Below, piece by piece: positions 1 to 7,900 of a stretch of DNA of 64,000 bases. Numbering within the stretch: position 1 is the first letter of the stretch; every line of letters starts with the position of its first letter. The translations under genes and the position numbers were made by a program. The DNA lies in assembly GCF_000745315.1 (NCBI RefSeq), contig NZ_JQNQ01000001.1, positions 2,666,001-2,730,000 on the forward strand, in the 5' to 3' direction. The DNA is from Salegentibacter sp. Hel_I_6 (lineage in GTDB: Bacteria > Bacteroidota > Bacteroidia > Flavobacteriales > Flavobacteriaceae). Below the pieces are notes generated by a model, which saw nothing but the letters and a program-made list of their open reading frames with translations, was not told the origin of the DNA and made no database searches.

Positions 1-248
1 TCTTTTGTAGAACCACTCATGGAATGGATGAGGTAATAGGCTACATCAATATTCTTAATTTTCTCAGGTGTTTTTTCATCCTCTAAGAAATCAAGTTCTA
101 CGATTTCAATTTTACTGAGTAACTCTTCGTTAGAGGTAAATCGATTTTTGTTTCGCACCGCGCAAACCACCTCGTGGCCTTGTTCAATAAGTTCGGGGAG
201 TAGTCGCATTCCTATATAACCATTGGCGCCAGTAAGAAGAATTCTCAT
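1..248 (-). CDS. NAD(P)-binding epimerase/NmrA-like protein (partial, N-terminus only)
   Basis: Reading leftward from ATG at 246-248, the frame is open to the window edge, so only about 82 N-terminal residues are visible. It begins with MRILLTGANGYIG, a Rossmann fold with the TGxxGxxG nucleotide-binding loop of extended short-chain dehydrogenases. A VCAVRN segment follows, then a later strand ending in IDVAYYLIHSM. The YYLIHSM segment resembles the YbjT/NmrA-like group (NAD-dependent epimerase proteins of unknown substrate). The catalytic part lies outside the window, so the reaction cannot be assigned. The gene points away from the small gene at 318 and shares a short divergent spacer with it. 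Confidence 0.8.
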   Translation of the reverse strand, partial: MRILLTGANGYIGMRLLPELIEQGHEVVCAVRNKNRFTSNEELLSKIEIVELDFLEDEKTPEKIKNIDVAYYLIHSMSGSTK

Positions 249-317
249 AGAAAGATTTTAAGCTTAAAATACCATTTAAATTAGTACTTTTCAGCCAGAT
301 TAGTAAAACTTTATAAA

Positions 318-521
318 ATGAATAACGTCCTTAAAATTGTTCTTTTAGTAATTGGGGTAGGAATGATTACCTACGGATTGTACAGGCTAATCACCCCGGA
401 GTTCTCTATAGATGCGGGGCCTTTGCAAGTTGAAGCTCATGGAGATAATACCCAGTCTTATGCAATGATAGGTTTTGGTGTTTTAGCCCTGATAGGTGGG
501 CTTGCTTTTGGAAAACGCTAA
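318..521 (+). CDS. Small two-pass membrane protein (DUF3185-like)
   Basis: A 67-residue protein with two hydrophobic segments, about residues 5-24 (IVLLVIGVGMITYGLYRL) and 48-64 (YAMIGFGVLALIGGLAF). A polar loop of about 20 residues lies between them, and the C-terminus is a short basic GKR. Size and layout resemble the DUF3185 small membrane proteins, but this is by shape only. No function is known. It is alone between two leftward genes, and I see no clear -7 box in the spacer upstream. The strong hydrophobic pattern makes it a likely real gene despite its size. Confidence 0.6.
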   Translation: MNNVLKIVLLVIGVGMITYGLYRLITPEFSIDAGPLQVEAHGDNTQSYAMIGFGVLALIGGLAFGKR

Positions 522-527
522 GCTGAT

Positions 528-998
528 TTAAAGATCCTCTACTTTGGTTAATGCGTTGTCAGATTTATAATCCAAAATCTTTTTAAAATATTTATGAATA
601 GCAGGCGTATCGGCCTTTACCTTAATTTTGGAATGGTCTTTATAAATTGAATATTCTTCGGCCTTGCCTTTGTAAAGATGCAATTTGTAATAGGGGATAA
701 CCAGAGCGTAAGTTTCTAATAAAGAGCGGAACATTACAATTATCCCTCTGGGACGCATTTCAGCATTACAGGTATTGGCATTGTTATCTAGAACAAGCAA
801 ATTATGGATGTCTATGCTGGTGTCAGTAATATGCAATTTGGGAGAGCCGGTGCCATTCAATTTCATTCGGTGCAGTAGCGTAAAAGGTTTGCCCACTTCC
901 TTCTCAATTTTCTGTTTAATTTTTGGTCTGTTATAGGAGATATTTAATAACATAGCTTTTTGTTTAAAGATAAGTAAATTACTTCGGGACATACTCAT
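528..998 (-). CDS. Conserved-looking hypothetical protein
   Basis: A soluble protein of about 156 residues that I do not recognise. The open frame extends back to 1046. I prefer the ATG at 996-998 (MSMSRSNLLIF), or the one at 990-992, because the longer version runs towards the argS promoter region. It contains a mixed hydrophobic/basic segment RPRGIIVMFRSLLETYALV and the strand-like VIPYYKLHLYKG, then a Lys-rich C-terminus. No signal peptide or clear membrane helix is visible. It ends 7 bases from the convergent small gene on its left and is divergent from argS. It is probably cytoplasmic; no function can be assigned. Confidence 0.65.
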   Translation of the reverse strand: MSMSRSNLLIFKQKAMLLNISYNRPKIKQKIEKEVGKPFTLLHRMKLNGTGSPKLHITDTSIDIHNLLVLDNNANTCNAEMRPRGIIVMFRSLLETYALVIPYYKLHLYKGKAEEYSIYKDHSKIKVKADTPAIHKYFKKILDYKSDNALTKVEDL

Positions 999-1093
999 GA
1001 AGTATTCAGAAAAATAATTTACAATTCGAGATAGGTCTCGGTGCATTTAATCTCGATTATCGAGTAAATTATAGGCAAAAGCCTATTTTCTGT

Positions 1094-1101
1094 TATCTTT
1101 G
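1094..1101 (+). promoter_or_regulatory. -7 promoter box (TATCTTTG) of argS
   Basis: TATCTTTG matches the Bacteroidota primary sigma -7 consensus TAnnTTTG exactly. It lies 32 bases before the argS ATG, giving a leader of about 25 bases. Confidence 0.7.
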
Positions 1102-1132
1102 CAGGGCTTAAAACCATAAACAGAAGTAAGAA

Positions 1133-2911
1133 ATGAATATTCAAAATTCCCTGGCTGCACACGTTAAAGATGCTGTTAAGAAAATCTATGAAATTGAAAT
1201 TGAAAACCTTGAATTTCAACCTACGCGTAAGGATTTTGAAGGCGATATTACTTTGGTGACTTTTCCAATGTTGAAAGCACTAAAAACCAATCCCGTTAAA
1301 CTGGGAGGAGAAATTGGAAATTATTTGTCAGAAAATGTTGCTGAAGTTTCCGGTTTTAACGTGGTTAAAGGATTTTTGAACATTGTTTTAAGCGATACCT
1401 ATTTCCTTGATTTTTTCAATCAGATGAAAAGCAGAGAGGATTATGGTGTTCTTCCCGCGGCGGAAGATGCGCAGGGGATTATGGTAGAATATTCATCACC
1501 AAACACAAATAAACCCCTGCACCTAGGGCATATCAGGAATATACTATTAGGCTTTTCTGTAGCTGAAATTTTAAGTGCCGCAGGGAATAAATCCTACAAA
1601 ACCCAGATCATAAACGATCGCGGGATTCATATTTGTAAATCTATGCTGGCTTGGGAACGTTTCGGAAACGGTGAAACCCCGGAATCTACCGGATTAAAAG
1701 GTGATAAACTGGTTGGGAATTACTACGTAAAGTTTGACCAGGAATACAAAAAGGAGATCTCCGAGTTAATGGAAACCAAAGGTATTTCTGAAGATGCAGC
1801 CAAGGCAGAAGCGCCAATTTTGGTTGATGCCAAGCAAATGTTGCTAAAATGGGAAGCCGGAGATCCAGAGGTGGTTGCCCTTTGGGAAAAAATGAACCAA
1901 TGGGTCTATAATGGCTTTGAAAAAACCTATGATGCTCTAGGAGTGGATTTCGATAAGAATTATTACGAAAGCCAAACTTATTTATTGGGAAAAGATGTAG
2001 TAAATCAGGGGCTTGAAAAAGGTGTTTTTTATAAAAAAGAAGATGGTAGTGTTTGGATAGACCTTACTGACGAAGGTCTGGACGAAAAAATCGTTTTACG
2101 AAGTGATGGTACTGCGGTTTATATGACCCAGGATATTGGAACCGCCATTCAAAGGGTAAGGGATTTCGATATTAACGGGATGGTTTACACCGTAGGTAAC
2201 GAGCAGGATTACCATTTTAAAGTTTTGTTTTTGATTCTGAAAAAACTCGGATTTGACTGGGCGGATTACCTGTATCACTTAAGCTACGGAATGGTAGACC
2301 TGCCCAGCGGAAAAATGAAAAGCCGGGAAGGTACCGTTGTTGATGCCGATGATCTTATATCTGAAATGACCGAAACCGCCAGAAATATTTCTGAAGAATT
2401 AGGAAAGTTAGACGGTTATACCGAAGTTGAAAAAGAAGAGCTCTACCGAATGATTGGGTTGGGAGCTTTGAAATATTATATTTTAAAAGTAGATCCTAAA
2501 AAACGAATCCTATTCAATCCCGAAGAATCGGTAGATTTTCAGGGAAATACCGGGCCGTTTATTCAATACACTTACGCCAGGATTCAGTCCATAATTAGAA
2601 AAGCCGATTTCGATTTTAAGAAATCCATAGAGGATTATCAGTTCCATGAAAAAGAGCGTTCATTAATCAAACAGCTTCAGTTATATCCGGAAACAATCCA
2701 GATGGCGGCCGAGAACCATAGTCCGGCGCTAATCGCAAATTATACTTACGAGTTGGTAAAAGAATTCAATTCGTTTTATCAAAATGTCACAATTTTGGGC
2801 ACTGAAGATCTTTCCGAGAAAATATTAAGAGTACAGTTAGCAAATAGCGTAGGGAATGTTATAAAATCTTCATTTGGCCTGTTAGGAATCCAGGTTCCGG
2901 AAAGAATGTAA
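1133..2911 (+). CDS. argS: Arginyl-tRNA synthetase
   Basis: A class I aminoacyl-tRNA synthetase of 592 residues that charges tRNA-Arg in the cytoplasm. The N-terminal Add-1 domain covers about residues 1-95. The catalytic core follows with the HIGH-type motif HLGHIRN near residue 130. Because ArgRS lacks the usual KMSKS loop, the corresponding region reads GKMKSREG near residue 400. The C-terminal DALR anticodon-binding domain includes NTGPFIQYTYARI and ends at PERM. Length is normal for the family. The ATG start is fixed by the conserved N-terminus and by the -7 box upstream. Single-gene transcription is likely, since a repeat-containing spacer separates it from ffh. Confidence 0.97.
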   Translation: MNIQNSLAAHVKDAVKKIYEIEIENLEFQPTRKDFEGDITLVTFPMLKALKTNPVKLGGEIGNYLSENVAEVSGFNVVKGFLNIVLSDTYFLDFFNQMKSREDYGVLPAAEDAQGIMVEYSSPNTNKPLHLGHIRNILLGFSVAEILSAAGNKSYKTQIINDRGIHICKSMLAWERFGNGETPESTGLKGDKLVGNYYVKFDQEYKKEISELMETKGISEDAAKAEAPILVDAKQMLLKWEAGDPEVVALWEKMNQWVYNGFEKTYDALGVDFDKNYYESQTYLLGKDVVNQGLEKGVFYKKEDGSVWIDLTDEGLDEKIVLRSDGTAVYMTQDIGTAIQRVRDFDINGMVYTVGNEQDYHFKVLFLILKKLGFDWADYLYHLSYGMVDLPSGKMKSREGTVVDADDLISEMTETARNISEELGKLDGYTEVEKEELYRMIGLGALKYYILKVDPKKRILFNPEESVDFQGNTGPFIQYTYARIQSIIRKADFDFKKSIEDYQFHEKERSLIKQLQLYPETIQMAAENHSPALIANYTYELVKEFNSFYQNVTILGTEDLSEKILRVQLANSVGNVIKSSFGLLGIQVPERM

Positions 2912-2960
2912 GCCCCCGAGAGAAATAAAAGATTGGTAGGGTACCTAAAATTAGAAACAG

Positions 2961-2981
2961 AGAACTGAGAACTGAGAACTG
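2961..2981 (+). repeat. Heptamer tandem repeat AGAACTG x3
   Basis: Three perfect tandem copies of AGAACTG lie in the argS-ffh spacer, preceded by a partial copy (AAACAG). Similar AACTG-containing units border the four-helix-bundle gene 1.5 kb downstream. Confidence 0.85.
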
Positions 2982-3013
2982 AAATAAAAGTTTTCACTTC
3001 AGGCTCAAATCAT

Positions 3014-3021
3014 TAAATTTG
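3014..3021 (+). promoter_or_regulatory. -7 promoter box (TAAATTTG) of ffh
   Basis: An exact TAnnTTTG match 133 bases before ffh. It implies a long leader of about 125 bases, in which I recognise no riboswitch or RNA gene. Confidence 0.5.
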
Positions 3022-3153
3022 CAATTCGTTGAAAAACGAGAATAAAACCTCGGGATAAATCTTGAAGGTTTAAATTGAAAAAAGTTTTCAAAATATCGGG
3101 GCTAGCCTCGACAGAATTATACCCTTTATGGGAAATTAAACCATAGGAAGATT

Positions 3154-4482
3154 ATGTTTGATAGTTTAAGTGATAAGTTAGATAATGCCTTACACGTTTT
3201 AAAAGGCCACGGCCAGATTACCGAGGTAAACGTTGCCGAAACTTTAAAAGAAGTGAGACGTGCTTTGGTGGATGCCGATGTGAACTATAAAATAGCCAAA
3301 GACTTTACCAATGTTGTAAAGGAAAAGGCCTTGGGACAGGACGTTTTAACCGCCCTGAAACCAGGCCAGATGATGGTGAAATTGGTGAAGGATGAACTTA
3401 CCCAGTTAATGGGTGGCGAGGCCGAAGGGATTAACCTTTCAGGAGATCCTTCTGTTATTCTTATGTCTGGATTACAGGGTAGTGGTAAAACAACTTTTTC
3501 CGGAAAACTTGCTAATTTCCTAAAAACTAAAAAGACTAAGAAACCACTTTTGGTTGCTTGTGATGTGTATCGTCCTGCGGCAATCAACCAGTTGCACGTA
3601 GTTGGTGAGCAGGTTGGTGTTGAGGTGTTTTCAGATGAAGGTAACCAGGATCCGGTGGCTATTTCTAAAGCTGCAATTGCATACGCCAAGCAAAATGGCC
3701 ATAATGTGGTGATTATAGATACCGCCGGTCGTTTAGCTGTAGATGAGGCGATGATGACCGAGATATCGAATATCCACGAAGCAATCCAACCGCACGAGAC
3801 TTTATTCGTGGTAGATTCTATGACAGGTCAGGATGCGGTGAATACAGCAAAAACTTTTAATGAACGGTTGAATTTTGACGGTGTAATCCTTACAAAATTA
3901 GATGGTGATACTCGTGGTGGTGCGGCGATTTCCATTAAATCGGTAGTTAATAAACCTATTAAATTTATTGGTACCGGGGAGAAAATGGATGCACTAGATG
4001 TGTTCTATCCAGACCGTATGGCCGATAGGATTCTTGGGATGGGAGATGTGGTGTCTCTTGTAGAACGTGCCCAGGAACAATATGATGAAGAAGAAGCAAG
4101 AAAACTTCAGAAGAAAATTGCTAAGAACCAGTTTGGGTTTGATGATTTCCTGAAGCAATTACAGCAAATTAAGAAAATGGGGTCTATGAAAGACCTTATG
4201 GGAATGATTCCGGGAGCCGGAAAAATGCTGAAAGATGTGGATATTGATGATGATGCCTTTAAAGGAATTGAAGCGATAATCCACTCGATGACACCTGAAG
4301 AAAGAAGCAACCCAAAAGTTATAAATTCAAGCCGTAAGAAACGAATTAGTAAAGGTTCGGGAACATCGGTACAGGAAGTTAACCAATTGTTGAAGCAATT
4401 CAACCAGATGGGTAAAATGATGAAGATGATGCAAGGTGGCGGTGGCCAGAAGATGATGCAGATGATGAAGGGAATGAAATAG
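3154..4482 (+). CDS. ffh: Signal recognition particle protein Ffh
   Basis: The SRP54 GTPase that binds signal sequences on ribosomes and docks with FtsY at the membrane; 442 residues, normal length. The N domain covers about residues 1-85. The G domain carries the P-loop GLQGSGKTTFSGKLA near 108, DTAGRLAVDEAM near 190 and TKLDGDTRGGAA near 248. The C-terminal M domain is Met-rich and ends in MMQMMKGMK. The ATG start matches the usual MFDSLSDKL beginning. It is followed in the same direction by the four-helix-bundle gene and folD with no visible terminator or promoter between, so cotranscription is likely. Confidence 0.98.
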   Translation: MFDSLSDKLDNALHVLKGHGQITEVNVAETLKEVRRALVDADVNYKIAKDFTNVVKEKALGQDVLTALKPGQMMVKLVKDELTQLMGGEAEGINLSGDPSVILMSGLQGSGKTTFSGKLANFLKTKKTKKPLLVACDVYRPAAINQLHVVGEQVGVEVFSDEGNQDPVAISKAAIAYAKQNGHNVVIIDTAGRLAVDEAMMTEISNIHEAIQPHETLFVVDSMTGQDAVNTAKTFNERLNFDGVILTKLDGDTRGGAAISIKSVVNKPIKFIGTGEKMDALDVFYPDRMADRILGMGDVVSLVERAQEQYDEEEARKLQKKIAKNQFGFDDFLKQLQQIKKMGSMKDLMGMIPGAGKMLKDVDIDDDAFKGIEAIIHSMTPEERSNPKVINSSRKKRISKGSGTSVQEVNQLLKQFNQMGKMMKMMQGGGGQKMMQMMKGMK

Positions 4483-4484
4483 TT

Positions 4485-4914
4485 TGCAGTATTTAAGTAT
4501 GCAGTTAGCAGTAAAATGAGTTTCAAAACCTTATACGCTTATCAAAAAGCTTTTGATCTAGCAATGGAAGTTTTTAAGTTTTCCAAAACTTTTCCTACGG
4601 AAGAAAGATTTGCTTTGAGCAATCAAATCATACGGTCCTCAAAGAGTGTATGTTCTGCAATAGCTGAAGCTTATCGAAAAAGAGAATATCCTAAATATTT
4701 TACAAATAAACTCACAGATGCTGACTCTGAGAATGCTGAAACACAATTATGGCTTGACTTTGCTCAAGCTTGTAATTACTTACCAGAAAAGCATAAGATA
4801 GTTTTGCAATCCCAAAGCGAGGGGGTTTGGAAACTTATAAATTACATGAAAAATAATCCCGGTAAATTTGGAGTCAAAACTGACTGCTAACTGCCAACTA
4901 ATTACTGCTAACTG
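4485..4914 (+). mobile_element. Candidate four-helix-bundle gene cassette bordered by inverted AACTGC/GCAGTT repeats
   Basis: The left side carries GCAGT at 4486-4490, 4501-4505 and 4508-4512. The right side carries the complement ACTGC at 4883-4887, AACTGC at 4889-4894 and ACTGC at 4904-4908. The 12-mer GCAGTTAGCAGT (4501-4512) is the exact reverse complement of ACTGCTAACTGC (4883-4894). Together they enclose a single small gene between ffh and folD. This looks like an inserted unit with terminal inverted repeats, but no transposase is present. Limits are approximate and mobility is inferred. Confidence 0.5.
4516..4890 (+). CDS. Four helix bundle protein (23S rRNA intervening-sequence protein type)
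   Basis: A 124-residue all-helical protein of the S23/IVP family (TIGR02436 type). It opens with FKTLYAYQKAFDLAMEVF, followed by the family-typical FPTEERFALSNQIIRSSKSV, then SAIAEAYRKRE and a last helix near WLDFAQACNYL. Such proteins form pentameric four-helix bundles related to the accessory protein of diversity-generating retroelements; their own role is unknown. Usual length. The stop TAA lies inside the right-hand repeat (ACTGCTAACTGC) and the ATG lies 4 bases after the left-hand repeat, so gene and repeats seem to form one unit. It is unrelated in function to ffh and folD around it. Confidence 0.85.
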   Translation: MSFKTLYAYQKAFDLAMEVFKFSKTFPTEERFALSNQIIRSSKSVCSAIAEAYRKREYPKYFTNKLTDADSENAETQLWLDFAQACNYLPEKHKIVLQSQSEGVWKLINYMKNNPGKFGVKTDC

Positions 4915-4916
4915 AG

Positions 4917-5825
4917 ATGACTATTTTAGACGGAAAAAAAACCAGCAACGATATTAAAGACGAGATTGCTGCTGAGGTTGAAAAGATTAAAAAGAGAGGT
5001 GAAAAAGTGCCTCATTTAGCTGCAATTATCGTTGGGAACGACGGTGCCAGCTTAACCTATGTAAATGCAAAAGTAAAATCCTGCAAACGCGTTGGTTTTG
5101 AATCTTCTCTTTATAGATTACCAAATACGGTAAGTGAATTGGAACTTCTTGATAAGATTGAAGAACTAAATCAGAATGACGATATAGACGGATTTATTGT
5201 TCAGCTTCCTTTGCCTCCGCAAATTGATACTCAAAAAGTACTAAACGCTGTAGACCCCGATAAAGATGTAGACGGTTTTCACCCTACCAACTTTGGAAAA
5301 ATGGCTTTGGATATGACGTCTTTTATTCCGGCGACTCCGTTTGGAATTTTAGAATTATTGGAGCGTTATGATATTCCGACTAAAGGAAAACATACGGTAG
5401 TAATTGGTAGAAGTTATATAGTTGGAAGACCAATGAGTATCTTGATGGGAAGAAGTGGTTTCCCCGGAAACTCAACTGTAACCTTAACTCACGAATTCAC
5501 TAAAAATATTACCCAAATCACCTCGCAGGCTGATATTATAATTATTGCGGTAGGAATTCCAGATTTTCTAAAAGCTGAAATGATCAAGGATGACGCCGTA
5601 ATTATTGACGTTGGAATTACCAGGGTGCCAAATGATGAAGCGGAAAAAGGCTACGTAATTAAAGGTGATGTGGACTTTGATAATGTAAGCAAACGTGCTT
5701 CATATATAACACCTGTGCCAGGTGGAGTAGGACCAATGACGGTTTCTATGTTGCTTAAAAATACATTGTTGGCTACAGAGCGCCACAAAAAAAGAGCAAA
5801 GGAAAGAAGTAAGGCTAATAAATAG
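4917..5825 (+). CDS. folD: Bifunctional methylenetetrahydrofolate dehydrogenase/cyclohydrolase
   Basis: FolD interconverts methylene-, methenyl- and 10-formyl-tetrahydrofolate in cytoplasmic one-carbon metabolism. It has 302 residues, normal length. The catalytic segment SLTYVNAKVKSCKRVGF near residue 46 carries the family Tyr and Lys. DGFIVQLPLP follows near 98, the NADP-binding VIGRSYIVGRPMSIL near 163, and the C-terminal signature TPVPGGVGPMTVSML near 265. The tail is Lys-rich. It starts 2 bases after the repeat cassette and has no visible promoter of its own, so expression probably comes from ffh. A hairpin terminator follows the stop. Confidence 0.97.
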   Translation: MTILDGKKTSNDIKDEIAAEVEKIKKRGEKVPHLAAIIVGNDGASLTYVNAKVKSCKRVGFESSLYRLPNTVSELELLDKIEELNQNDDIDGFIVQLPLPPQIDTQKVLNAVDPDKDVDGFHPTNFGKMALDMTSFIPATPFGILELLERYDIPTKGKHTVVIGRSYIVGRPMSILMGRSGFPGNSTVTLTHEFTKNITQITSQADIIIIAVGIPDFLKAEMIKDDAVIIDVGITRVPNDEAEKGYVIKGDVDFDNVSKRASYITPVPGGVGPMTVSMLLKNTLLATERHKKRAKERSKANK

Positions 5826-5844
5826 CTTTTAGAAGTTTAGTTAT

Positions 5845-5897
5845 AAAAAAAATCCTATCAATCTAAATGTTATTTTAGGGACTGATAGGATTTTTTT
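5845..5897 (+). terminator. Intrinsic terminator after folD
   Basis: AATCCTATCA and TGATAGGATT form a stem around a ~22-base loop. An A run precedes it and T7 follows it, so it may also serve the convergent gene on the right. Confidence 0.75.
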
Positions 5898-5921
5898 ATG
5901 GTTTTAATTCAAGTGATGGAA

Positions 5922-6323
5922 TTATTCTTCCTCCAACTTCCAATCTAAATATTTATGAAGATCGGTTTCAATAAACCTTATGGTTATTGTTAGTAGTGCG
6001 AAATCATCTATATAACCAATCCCCGGAAGAAAATCTGGAACTATATCTAAAGGGTTTAAAACATATAGAAGTACAAACGCAATCGCGGCTATAGAAAACC
6101 ACGGGATATCTTTATAAACACCTTTTCGGTAATCTTTTAGCATCCCGAACATCACTTTTCCCAGTTCGGTATATTTTCTTAAGGCACCTGAATTATTAAT
6201 TTTGTCATCAATTTCTTTTTGATTTTCTACGGCAATATCAACATCACCATCTTTAATCTGAGTAGCTCCTTTTTTTAGATATTTTTCATCAAATTCTTCT
6301 TTCTTTTTGCTAAACATATTCAT
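5922..6323 (-). CDS. YkvA/DUF1232 family membrane protein
   Basis: A protein of 133 residues. The first ~65 are charged and soluble. After them comes a hydrophobic segment (WFSIAAIAFVLLYVL) leading into the DUF1232 signature NPLDIVPDFLPGIGYIDD, near residues 93-110. A second amphipathic segment and an acidic C-terminus close it. The family is small, membrane-associated and of unknown function. It follows the AI-2E-type transporter gene (gap about 30 bases) and is probably cotranscribed with it. It converges on folD and ends just past the shared terminator. Confidence 0.85.
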   Translation of the reverse strand: MNMFSKKKEEFDEKYLKKGATQIKDGDVDIAVENQKEIDDKINNSGALRKYTELGKVMFGMLKDYRKGVYKDIPWFSIAAIAFVLLYVLNPLDIVPDFLPGIGYIDDFALLTITIRFIETDLHKYLDWKLEEE

Positions 6324-6353
6324 AATTCTTTATTTTTTGATTAGAGTTATTTT

Positions 6354-7373
6354 TTAAAGTCGGTCATGGGCATTACCGTATTCTTTTTTGTAGATCTTCA
6401 GAATTAATAAAAACAGAGAAATAAGTAATGGCCCGAAAATTAATCCTATAAATCCAAAAAGCTGTACTCCCACAATTACACCAAATAACGTAATAAGGGG
6501 ATGCACGGCTGCAAGTCGATCTAATATATAAAGTCGAATCAAATTATCTGTAGATCCAACTACTACAAAGCCATAAATCAACATTGCAATAGCCTGCCAA
6601 TTATCGCCCTGCGCAATTAAAAGTATTACTACCGGAATAATCCCTATCGCAGTACCAATAAAAGGAATCATAGATCCTATAGCGGTAATCACAAACCAGA
6701 AGAAAGGATCTGGAACTCCAAAAATTAAATATCCAATCAAAGCAACAACTCCCTGAAAAATTGCTACAAGTGGTATTCCCAGGGCGTTAGATTTTACGAG
6801 TTGATCGCTTTCCTTTCCTATTATTTTTAAATTATCATTGCCCAGGGGGATGTAAGAAATAAGGGAATTTTTCATTGAATCCCGCTTTATGAGCATATAG
6901 TAAAGCATAAAATACATAATACCGATAGCGATAAATGCATTAAAAGTTCCTCCTGCCAAACTTTGCAGATTTCCAGACATCCAATTAGTAACTGATGAGG
7001 TGTCAATAGAATCACTTAAGCTATAACCAATGTACGTTTCAGCTTCCGCTAATTGTTCTTTCACAGCTTTTATCACTCGCTCAGAGTTGGCTACTGCCTT
7101 ACTTATTTTAGAGGAAAGCATGATCACAATCAGGCTAATTGGCACCAATATTCCTACAAAAGAACCTGCCATAAGTACGGTGGCTGCTACCGGTGGTCTC
7201 CAGCCCCTGTCCACTAATTTCTTCATCCAATTACGTAAAAGAACGTACAGGGTAATTGCACCTAAAACTCCAGAGAGATAAGGTACAATTTCTTTAAAAA
7301 TTAAAACCGTTAGAAACAGGATAAGCATTAGTACGAAAATTTGGCGTACCAATGCCGGTTTTAATCTATCCAT
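6354..7373 (-). CDS. AI-2E family transporter (UPF0118)
   Basis: An inner-membrane protein of 339 residues. Two helices lie at the N-terminus (LMLILFLTVLIF and the next). A soluble insertion of about 50 residues follows (SERVIKAVKEQLAEAETY), then five or so helices. Among these is the family region IPFIGTAIGIIPVVILLI near residue 238. The C-terminus holds a long hydrophobic stretch ending LLISLFLLILKIYKKEYG. This matches the UPF0118 permeases (YdiK, PerM, TqsA). Members export quorum signals or ions, but the substrate here cannot be told. It lies 18 bases after the VOC gene. Confidence 0.88.
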   Translation of the reverse strand: MDRLKPALVRQIFVLMLILFLTVLIFKEIVPYLSGVLGAITLYVLLRNWMKKLVDRGWRPPVAATVLMAGSFVGILVPISLIVIMLSSKISKAVANSERVIKAVKEQLAEAETYIGYSLSDSIDTSSVTNWMSGNLQSLAGGTFNAFIAIGIMYFMLYYMLIKRDSMKNSLISYIPLGNDNLKIIGKESDQLVKSNALGIPLVAIFQGVVALIGYLIFGVPDPFFWFVITAIGSMIPFIGTAIGIIPVVILLIAQGDNWQAIAMLIYGFVVVGSTDNLIRLYILDRLAAVHPLITLFGVIVGVQLFGFIGLIFGPLLISLFLLILKIYKKEYGNAHDRL

Positions 7374-7391
7374 ATTTTTAAGATTGGTTGG

Positions 7392-7814
7392 TTATTTTGC
7401 AAATAGTTGTTCTTTATTTTTAAAGGCTTTGAATTCAAGGGCATTTCCACAGGGGTCTTTAAAAAACATGGTGGCTTGTTCACCAACCTGTCCTTCAAAA
7501 CGAATGTAAGGTTCGATTTCAAAATCAATATTCTTGGACCTTAATAAATTGGCAAATTCCTGAAATACATCCCATTCCAGTACTACGCCAAAATGTGGTA
7601 CTGGCACATCTTTACCATCTACCGGATTACTATGCGCTTTTTCTGTTTCCTCAGCGGGTTTATAATGAATCACCAACTGATGACCAAAAAAATTAAAATC
7701 TACCCACTGATCGCTGCTACGGCCTTCACCGCAACCGAGGATCTCTCTATAGAATTTTCTTGCTTTTTGTAAATCTGATACCGGGATAGCTAAATGAAAC
7801 GGTTGTACCTTCAT
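7392..7814 (-). CDS. VOC superfamily (glyoxalase/dioxygenase-like) protein
   Basis: The frame is open from 7859, but I place the start at ATG 7812-7814 (MKVQPFHLAIPVSDL), giving 140 residues and a proper first beta strand of the fold. Two beta-alpha-beta-beta-beta halves are visible. The first is HLAIPVSDLQKARKFY; the second starts at HFGVVLEWDVFQEFA and ends FKDPCGNALEFKAF. Candidate metal ligands are His7, the His of PHFGVVL and the Glu of ALEFK. The family includes glyoxalases, dioxygenases and resistance proteins, so the substrate is not predictable. It is likely cotranscribed with the permease downstream. Confidence 0.85.
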   Translation of the reverse strand: MKVQPFHLAIPVSDLQKARKFYREILGCGEGRSSDQWVDFNFFGHQLVIHYKPAEETEKAHSNPVDGKDVPVPHFGVVLEWDVFQEFANLLRSKNIDFEIEPYIRFEGQVGEQATMFFKDPCGNALEFKAFKNKEQLFAK

Positions 7815-7900
7815 AAATCTTAACTCATTTAAAATATTAGACGCTATTAAAATTAACAAGTAATCTCAACATGCCTGCAAGGAATACCGCTAATAATGTG

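Noticed and set aside
3022..3153. Possible SRP RNA or other structured RNA in the ffh leader
   Set aside because: The leader is long, but I could not find the conserved SRP RNA apical loop or any riboswitch core. A covariance search would be needed to overturn this.
3285..3689. Open frame antisense to the ffh G domain
   Set aside because: It mirrors conserved GTPase motifs on the real strand and has no promoter or recognisable protein features.
4107..4526. Long open frame antisense to the ffh M domain
   Set aside because: Its length is a by-product of Met/Lys codon composition in ffh. The product is a hydrophobic Ile/Pro/Phe sequence with no start signal and no family likeness.
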